16,622 bases of DNA, taken from Saprospiraceae bacterium (GTDB lineage Bacteria; Bacteroidota; Bacteroidia; Chitinophagales; Saprospiraceae). The notes beneath the pieces are model-generated. The model saw only the letters and a list, made by a program, of their open reading frames with translations, ran no database searches and was not told the DNA's origin. The stretch's first letter is position 1. Every line of letters starts with the position of its first letter. The DNA is taken from NCBI GenBank assembly GCA_023299965.1, contig JALZVN010000090.1, forward strand, positions 1 to 16,622, read 5' to 3'. The translations under genes were made by a program, and so were the position numbers. Of this stretch, positions 13,001 to 16,622 are shown one piece after another.

Positions 13001-14568
13001 ACCTCATTTTTGTCAATGTTATAATCAACAAAGCCTTTAGCAACTAAATCAAAAAGTAAACTTTTAATATTGTCCGTCGAAAAACGAGGATTAATCTTTT
13101 GGGCTAAATATTCTGCATCTAACACATTAGTCGCTTCCTTGTCCGAAACAATTTTCATGATTATGAGTGGGTTAGAGCTGGAGATGTTCTGAATTTTTTC
13201 AAACTCATTTTGATCAAAAAACTCTTTGGATTGAAAAGTTACTTTTTTCTCAATACTACTAGCAAAACTGGGTCGCTCTATTCCTAAAATAATACTATCT
13301 GTATCTATCTTCCAATCTATAGAAGGAGCATCTACTCTAAAGTCATGATAATTATCAATGAATAAGGTTTGATCAGCTCCATTTTTACCTCGCTGTATTT
13401 TTAGTGCTTTGTCAGGAATCCTATAGGTAAGGTTTATACTAGGATGATATAATGTATCCATATCGTATACCAGTTTTGAATTCACTTTTTCGGCAATTAT
13501 TTTTTCCATTTTCTTCACGATAAACAATTCGGAGGAACCTAGAAATACTTCTTTTCCGATATGGCTAATCCATACATTGGCGGGCATCTCTTGGCTACCA
13601 TATCCATAGATGGTATTACCATGCAATCTGAATCCACCTTCATATCGAATATTTCCTCCTAGATCTTTTATTTTTAGTCTAGGTTCATCTGATTTGAATC
13701 GCGGATAAGAACCTTCAGTAGCGGTATTCCCAGTTAATATTTTGTCTTGGAAAGTACCCGTTATTGGTTCATCTGGAAAATATTCTTTAAAAAATAATTT
13801 AGTTGCTGGCACTTCATAAAGAGCCTTTTTTGTATTGATGGTGTAGGTAGGCAATTCTACATAACAATCTGCAAAGTTGACCCTAGACCAATCTACTTTA
13901 CCGCCTCGTCCTTGCCATTCTGTTTCTAATGGAAAGTATTCTCCTGAAGTACCATATATGGCAATAGAGTCCGTCTTTCTAGTTCCTAATAAATCCAACT
14001 TTTCAAAACTAATTTTTGGTTTCCCATCTTCATATTTAAAATCAAAATCATTAGACTTAGCAAACCAATTAACCCCAGCAGAACTATACTTAATTGTTCC
14101 ATCTACAAAATAATAGCTTGCAAATTCAAGTATGTCTTGAAAAGGGCTAATTTTCCTTCCGTCAATATCGTTTAACATGGCGTTTAATACATCATGGTAT
14201 TCTTTAAAATTGACCTCTGAATTTTCTGTCTTTTTTAATGAAGATAGAGACCCAAAGTAATCTACGAAGTAAGGACCCACAGACATCTTGTATCCAAGCA
14301 TAGCATTGGATGTTGATTTGATGATGGCTTGTTCTTCTTCGTTCAGTACACCTCCTTCAAAGAATTTCTTAAATTCTTTGAAGGACTCTATGTATTTTTT
14401 GTTCTTGCTGGTGGTCATGAAAGTTTCCACCTCATCTATGAACTCTCCATTGGGTTCTGGAAAAGACTGCACACTTTGGGCTGAAGAGTCAAAAGTATTG
14501 AAAGCTAGAAAAGAACTAACAAGCAATATGAAGAGAAATCTGTATTCGGCAACTATGGAATTGTACAT
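10030..14568 (-). CDS. Very large exported protein of unknown function (1512 residues)
   Basis: I do not recognise a named family. The ATG at 14568 is chosen; the TTG immediately upstream (14571) is unnecessary. The N-terminus is a signal peptide (hydrophobic core about 10-22, likely cut near 'SSA|Q', residue 30). Residues 35-165 are helical. The remainder is mostly beta-rich with alternating hydrophobic residues and no membrane helix. It contains degenerate repeats of the form 'G..xLx..GLxGxG', clearest at 775-793 and 868-886 with a weaker copy near 1000-1020. A short helical insert lies at about 480-530. There is no T9SS sorting tail, lipobox or obvious enzyme motif. The gene begins 7 bases after the prmA stop codon, so its translation is probably coupled. 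It is likely a periplasmic or outer-membrane-associated structural protein; very long beta-rich envelope proteins such as LptD or AsmA-like ones are alternatives I cannot demonstrate. Confidence 0.85.
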   Translation of the reverse strand: MYNSIVAEYRFLFILLVSSFLAFNTFDSSAQSVQSFPEPNGEFIDEVETFMTTSKNKKYIESFKEFKKFFEGGVLNEEEQAIIKSTSNAMLGYKMSVGPYFVDYFGSLSSLKKTENSEVNFKEYHDVLNAMLNDIDGRKISPFQDILEFASYYFVDGTIKYSSAGVNWFAKSNDFDFKYEDGKPKISFEKLDLLGTRKTDSIAIYGTSGEYFPLETEWQGRGGKVDWSRVNFADCYVELPTYTINTKKALYEVPATKLFFKEYFPDEPITGTFQDKILTGNTATEGSYPRFKSDEPRLKIKDLGGNIRYEGGFRLHGNTIYGYGSQEMPANVWISHIGKEVFLGSSELFIVKKMEKIIAEKVNSKLVYDMDTLYHPSINLTYRIPDKALKIQRGKNGADQTLFIDNYHDFRVDAPSIDWKIDTDSIILGIERPSFASSIEKKVTFQSKEFFDQNEFEKIQNISSSNPLIIMKIVSDKEATNVLDAEYLAQKINPRFSTDNIKSLLFDLVAKGFVDYNIDKNEVTLLNKLFHYTDASAEKVDFDVLNIISETDATNAILNIATKQYEVTGVKNIEFSRKQKVAAKPYKGYVQLHKERSVFFDGKLFAGFGILDGSDFTFEYDKFQVRMDSIRYLDLYVPTGAEDENGVKEAQSLSSRIEKTNGYLQIDAPSNKSGMEDLENFPSLHTKGPSYVFYDYKDNHNGAYKRDSFYFELDKFDFKSLDNFVAADVAFDGSLISADIFPPFKETIVIQEEDSSLGFVTETTGSGYPTYADKGLYNGQLTLSNQGLNGVGNVQYLNASIDSEDLIFKPKQMLGSAKIFHIDEQKNMDPNTPQVDGNEVKINWLPYRDSMYVNSTEDPFTFFKEPGYLLDGRVVLTPDGVKGQGVFEWEAGLMRSKLFSYTSFATTSDTTSIQIKALEGGNLAFDTKNVKADVDFEAQLGKFKANADTVITRLPYNQYATTMNEFEWDMKDQSIFFLPKENGPNYFTSTHPNQDSLQFEGKDAFYDLTTSELAVGGVEFIETADAFVYPKDEAVEIRANAVISKLEDATIIANTTNKNHIINRASVNIKGRKEYQASGYYEYNVAGKEQEILFDNIVGQPVGKGKRSEKKLVTRGQGEIKDGVDFYIDNKITFKGSIGLNAEVKDLSFDGFAKMEAKYLPNSDWFKIDCEAEKENLLIPFEEPKNFEGVPLRAGMFLSKESIILYPRMLNPLYFRKDRAIIDAVGFLKYDDQKDDFVFGDSLKILGQSPRGNMLRFSDATGDIYAEGKMNLGTGLPKLIKIEAAGNMSTSLQAYQDSLSTPGNIEMEINVMHGMTFEIPDKLKKIMVNDLINSNFVIEEANYKKDDFYEKNISEFVPDEAGYADVINRMKNGILEFPKGYNKQLMMFGRTPMKWDFDYQSFVSLKERNFLISFNGNKVGRGLKSYIEYKMPSNNDDRLYVLLVAPNEYYYFFGYKQGILNVVSNNQRFNDAVEGLKDKEKKFGKGDETYELQLVDPSSATSFINRIKAAQK

Positions 14569-14575
14569 CAAGGTA

Positions 14576-15412
14576 TTACACTTTTTTTGTTAAAATACAC
14601 ATCCAGTCCTTATTCTGAAGTGTATCAAGTACATTAAAATTGGCTTTTTCGAGATGCTTGGATATCAATGCCAAGTCCGTGTCTAGGATACCAGATATCA
14701 GTAAAGTGGCTCCTGAACCTAACTTGTTTGATAACGATGGTAGCGTCTCTAAAATTACATGCCTATTTATGTTTGCTAGGATTACATCGTATGAATCTTC
14801 GGTCATACTTAAGTCTCCTTGCAATATTTTAATATTTGTGACTTCGTTCTGGGTACAATTATGCAAACTGTTTACATATGCATTTTCATCAATATCTACG
14901 CCTAAAATGGCTTTTGCTCCAAGTTTCGAGGCTAAAATAGCTAAAACACCTGTTCCACAACCAAAATCTAGGACCTTTTTTCCTTTAAAATCGATGTTTT
15001 TCATCAAGCTAATCATTCCTCTAGTCGTTTCATGGTGACCAGTTCCAAAGGACATTTGGGGAGTGACGATTATTTCGTAATCGACGCTACTGATAGGGGA
15101 GTGAAAGTCTGCACGGACCGCGCAGAATTGATCCACCACGACTGGCTCAAAATCCTCTTCCCAAACAGCGTTCCAGTTCTGTACTTCTATTTTCTTTAAT
15201 TCTTGCTGAAAAGGCATCTTTTGTGCTAATTCAACCAGGCTGTCTTTTAATCCTGCAGTATTATCTATTTCATTGACAAATCCACGGACTGTTGTATCGT
15301 TAACTACCTCAAAGCCATTAAAAGCTAGTTCATTTAGGTGCGCTACAAGTACATCCATATCCTTGTAGGTAAAGGTATACTCGTAGTAGTATTTTTGCGT
15401 AGAATCCGGCAT
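14576..15412 (-). CDS. prmA: Ribosomal protein L11 methyltransferase
   Basis: A 278-residue SAM-dependent methyltransferase that trimethylates ribosomal protein L11 in the cytoplasm. The N-terminal substrate-recognition part (1-100) ends with 'NWNAVWEEDFEPV' (79-91), a typical Bacteroidota PrmA segment. The catalytic domain has the PrmA hallmark 'QMSFGTGHHETT' (119-130) and motif I 'VLDFGCGTGVLAI' (147-159). The acidic 'GVDIDENA' (171-178) binds the SAM ribose. 'ILANINRHVIL' (211-221) matches the catalytic Asn-Ile region, and 'ISGILD' (239-244) completes it. Length is normal. It follows folD by 16 bases and precedes the large exported protein by 7 bases, so the three are almost certainly cotranscribed. 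Confidence 0.95.
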   Translation of the reverse strand: MPDSTQKYYYEYTFTYKDMDVLVAHLNELAFNGFEVVNDTTVRGFVNEIDNTAGLKDSLVELAQKMPFQQELKKIEVQNWNAVWEEDFEPVVVDQFCAVRADFHSPISSVDYEIIVTPQMSFGTGHHETTRGMISLMKNIDFKGKKVLDFGCGTGVLAILASKLGAKAILGVDIDENAYVNSLHNCTQNEVTNIKILQGDLSMTEDSYDVILANINRHVILETLPSLSNKLGSGATLLISGILDTDLALISKHLEKANFNVLDTLQNKDWMCILTKKV

Positions 15413-15428
15413 GAACAGTTTTTGGTTG

Positions 15429-16331
15429 TTACTTGATGTTGAAATTGTTCTTATAGGCTTGTAAAGTATTGGTCAGCAAGGAGGTCACCGTCATAGGCCC
15501 AACTCCTCCAGGTACTGGCGTTATATAAGAGCATTTAGGTGAAATATCATCAAAGTCGGCATCCCCGACTAGCTTATATCCACTTTTACGCTCTGGAGCT
15601 TCTATTCGATTTATACCTACATCTATAATAACAACGCCTTCTTTGACCATATCCGCTTTTAGATAATTTGGGATACCCAAAGCGATTACAATTACATCGG
15701 CTTTTTTAGTGTAGTCCACTAGATTTTTAGTTCGGCTATGGCATAAAGTTACCGTTGCATTACCTGGTTTAGCTTTTCTTGAAAGTAGTATACTTATGGG
15801 TGTACCGACTATATTGCTACGACCGAGTACAACACAGTTTTTACCTTGGACATCTATGTCGTAGCGATCCAGCATAGTCATGATCCCAAATGGAGTAGCT
15901 GGCAGAAAGGCAGGCAATCCTTGGGCCATTTTACCAAAGTTCGTTGGGTGAAACCCATCAACATCTTTTCTTGGGTCTATTGCTAAGGTCACTCTATCTT
16001 CGTTGATATGCTTAGGCAAAGGCAACTGTACGATAAAGCCATCAATATCTTCATCTTCATTTAGCTCCTTTACTATTTCCAGTAATTCTTCCTCAGAGGT
16101 AGCTTCACGTTTTTTGATCAAAGTAGACTCAAACCCTATTTTTTCACAGGATTTCACTTTGTTTCGGACATATACCGCTGATGCTGGATCTTCACCGACC
16201 AATACTGCGGCAAGATGAGGAGGTCGTTTTTGATCTCCGCTGATGCGCTTTACCTCTTCAGCAATTTCTTCCTTGATTGTATTAGACAATGCTTTACCAT
16301 CGATTCGTATCATATCATAAATATTGGACAT
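15429..16331 (-). CDS. folD: Bifunctional methylene-THF dehydrogenase / methenyl-THF cyclohydrolase
   Basis: A 300-residue FolD. It oxidises 5,10-methylene-THF with NADP+ and then hydrolyses methenyl-THF to 10-formyl-THF, feeding purine and formyl-Met-tRNA synthesis. The active site is intact: 'SAVYVRNKVK' (51-60) with Tyr54 and catalytic Lys58, 'VQLPLP' (101-106) with Gln102, and 'KDVDGF' (122-127) with Asp125. The Rossmann dinucleotide site is 'VVLGRSNIVGTP' (167-178), and the C-terminal signature is 'TPVPGGVGPMT' (271-281). The ATG at 16331 is used; a second ATG six codons later is also possible, since homologues often begin near it. It is the first gene of the block that ends at 9372. Confidence 0.96.
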   Translation of the reverse strand: MSNIYDMIRIDGKALSNTIKEEIAEEVKRISGDQKRPPHLAAVLVGEDPASAVYVRNKVKSCEKIGFESTLIKKREATSEEELLEIVKELNEDEDIDGFIVQLPLPKHINEDRVTLAIDPRKDVDGFHPTNFGKMAQGLPAFLPATPFGIMTMLDRYDIDVQGKNCVVLGRSNIVGTPISILLSRKAKPGNATVTLCHSRTKNLVDYTKKADVIVIALGIPNYLKADMVKEGVVIIDVGINRIEAPERKSGYKLVGDADFDDISPKCSYITPVPGGVGPMTVTSLLTNTLQAYKNNFNIK

Positions 16332-16622
16332 GCGAAGATACTTTTTTTTTGATGATCCATTCTCAATGATTAGTGAGGTTTTTTCAACGAAAAGGGATCA
16401 TTGATGTATTGCCTTGATTTTTTTGGGTGAGTCCCTTGCCATACCGAGAAGAACGGTACGACCGGGTCGGGCTATACACTCCTACCTGCTCTCGTATTAC
16501 TGGGTTCAGCTAGCATCACATTTAGTCTCCTTCTATCGTCGGAGCCGTCATGCGAAGCGCTTCACACCAGCACTCCTTCGGCAGATACCGTTTCTATCCC
16601 TCTCACAGAAGAATATTTCCCT
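16332..16622. other. Region upstream of folD with a GC-rich repeat-like stretch
   Basis: No gene is seen in these 291 bases. Next to folD (16332-16440) the sequence is AT-rich. On the minus strand a TATCTTCG word ends 4 bases before the folD ATG and has a TTG 23 bases upstream, which is a weak promoter candidate. ATGATCC (16352-16358) and GGATCAT (16395-16401) form a spaced inverted repeat. From about 16441 to the edge the sequence is GC-richer. It begins near 'GGGTCGGGCTAT' and includes the 10-bp palindrome GAAGCGCTTC (16554-16563). From memory this resembles intergenic repeats common in other Bacteroidota; it may continue past the window. Confidence 0.5.

Noticed and set aside
14566..14571. 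TTG at 14571 as the start of the giant exported protein
   Set aside because: An ATG follows directly at 14568, and the extra residue adds nothing to the signal peptide.
10369..14593. Several plus-strand open frames of 68-101 codons inside the giant gene
   Set aside because: All lie opposite a 1512-codon gene with a signal peptide and consistent beta-rich pattern; none shows a domain of its own.
1..16622. CRISPR array, tRNA, rRNA, transposase or prophage genes
   Set aside because: No evenly spaced direct repeats, cloverleaf, rRNA segment or mobile-element enzyme motifs were seen in the gaps or reading frames.

Overview
The window looks like an AT-rich chromosome segment from a member of the Bacteroidota. 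The evidence is a C-terminal type IX secretion (T9SS) sorting domain on a secreted nuclease, signal peptides cut just before Gln ('..A|Q'), a WbqC-family protein, a TlpA-like lipoprotein, promoter-like TAnnTTTG words, and general lack of strong Shine-Dalgarno sites. I cannot place it below phylum with confidence; Saprospiria or Flavobacteriia would both fit.

Layout. Positions 1-444 hold the 5' part of a minus-strand CotH-family secreted protein. It diverges from a plus-strand pair at 557-2099: a small exported CxxC protein of unknown function and a secreted endonuclease I with a T9SS tail. A 350-base gap between convergent genes (2100-2449) carries hairpins and a 141-bp element with long inverted arms. 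Everything from 2450 onward is on the minus strand. Read in the direction of transcription, there are two blocks. The first is folD, prmA, a 1512-residue exported protein and a small Tudor/CarD-like protein (16331 down to 9436). It is tightly packed, probably one operon, and ends at a clear intrinsic terminator at 9372-9402. After a GC-rich structured gap (9110-9435), the second block is a TlpA-like thioredoxin lipoprotein, a 901-residue protein joining a TIR-like domain, an acidic linker, TPR repeats and a YdfG-like short-chain dehydrogenase, a WbqC-family protein, and a dynamin-like GTPase (9109 down to 2450).

How the genes may work together. FolD (one-carbon folate chemistry) and PrmA (SAM-dependent methylation of ribosomal protein L11) are housekeeping enzymes; the giant exported protein behind them is translated almost without a gap after prmA. 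The endonuclease I, CotH protein, CxxC protein and TlpA-like lipoprotein act outside the cytoplasm or at the envelope. The TIR-like/TPR/SDR fusion is the most unusual gene: its dehydrogenase part keeps every catalytic residue, while its TIR-like part has lost the glutamate needed for NAD cleavage, so it reads as a scaffolded oxidoreductase rather than a TIR NADase. I saw no tRNA, rRNA, CRISPR array, transposase or phage gene.
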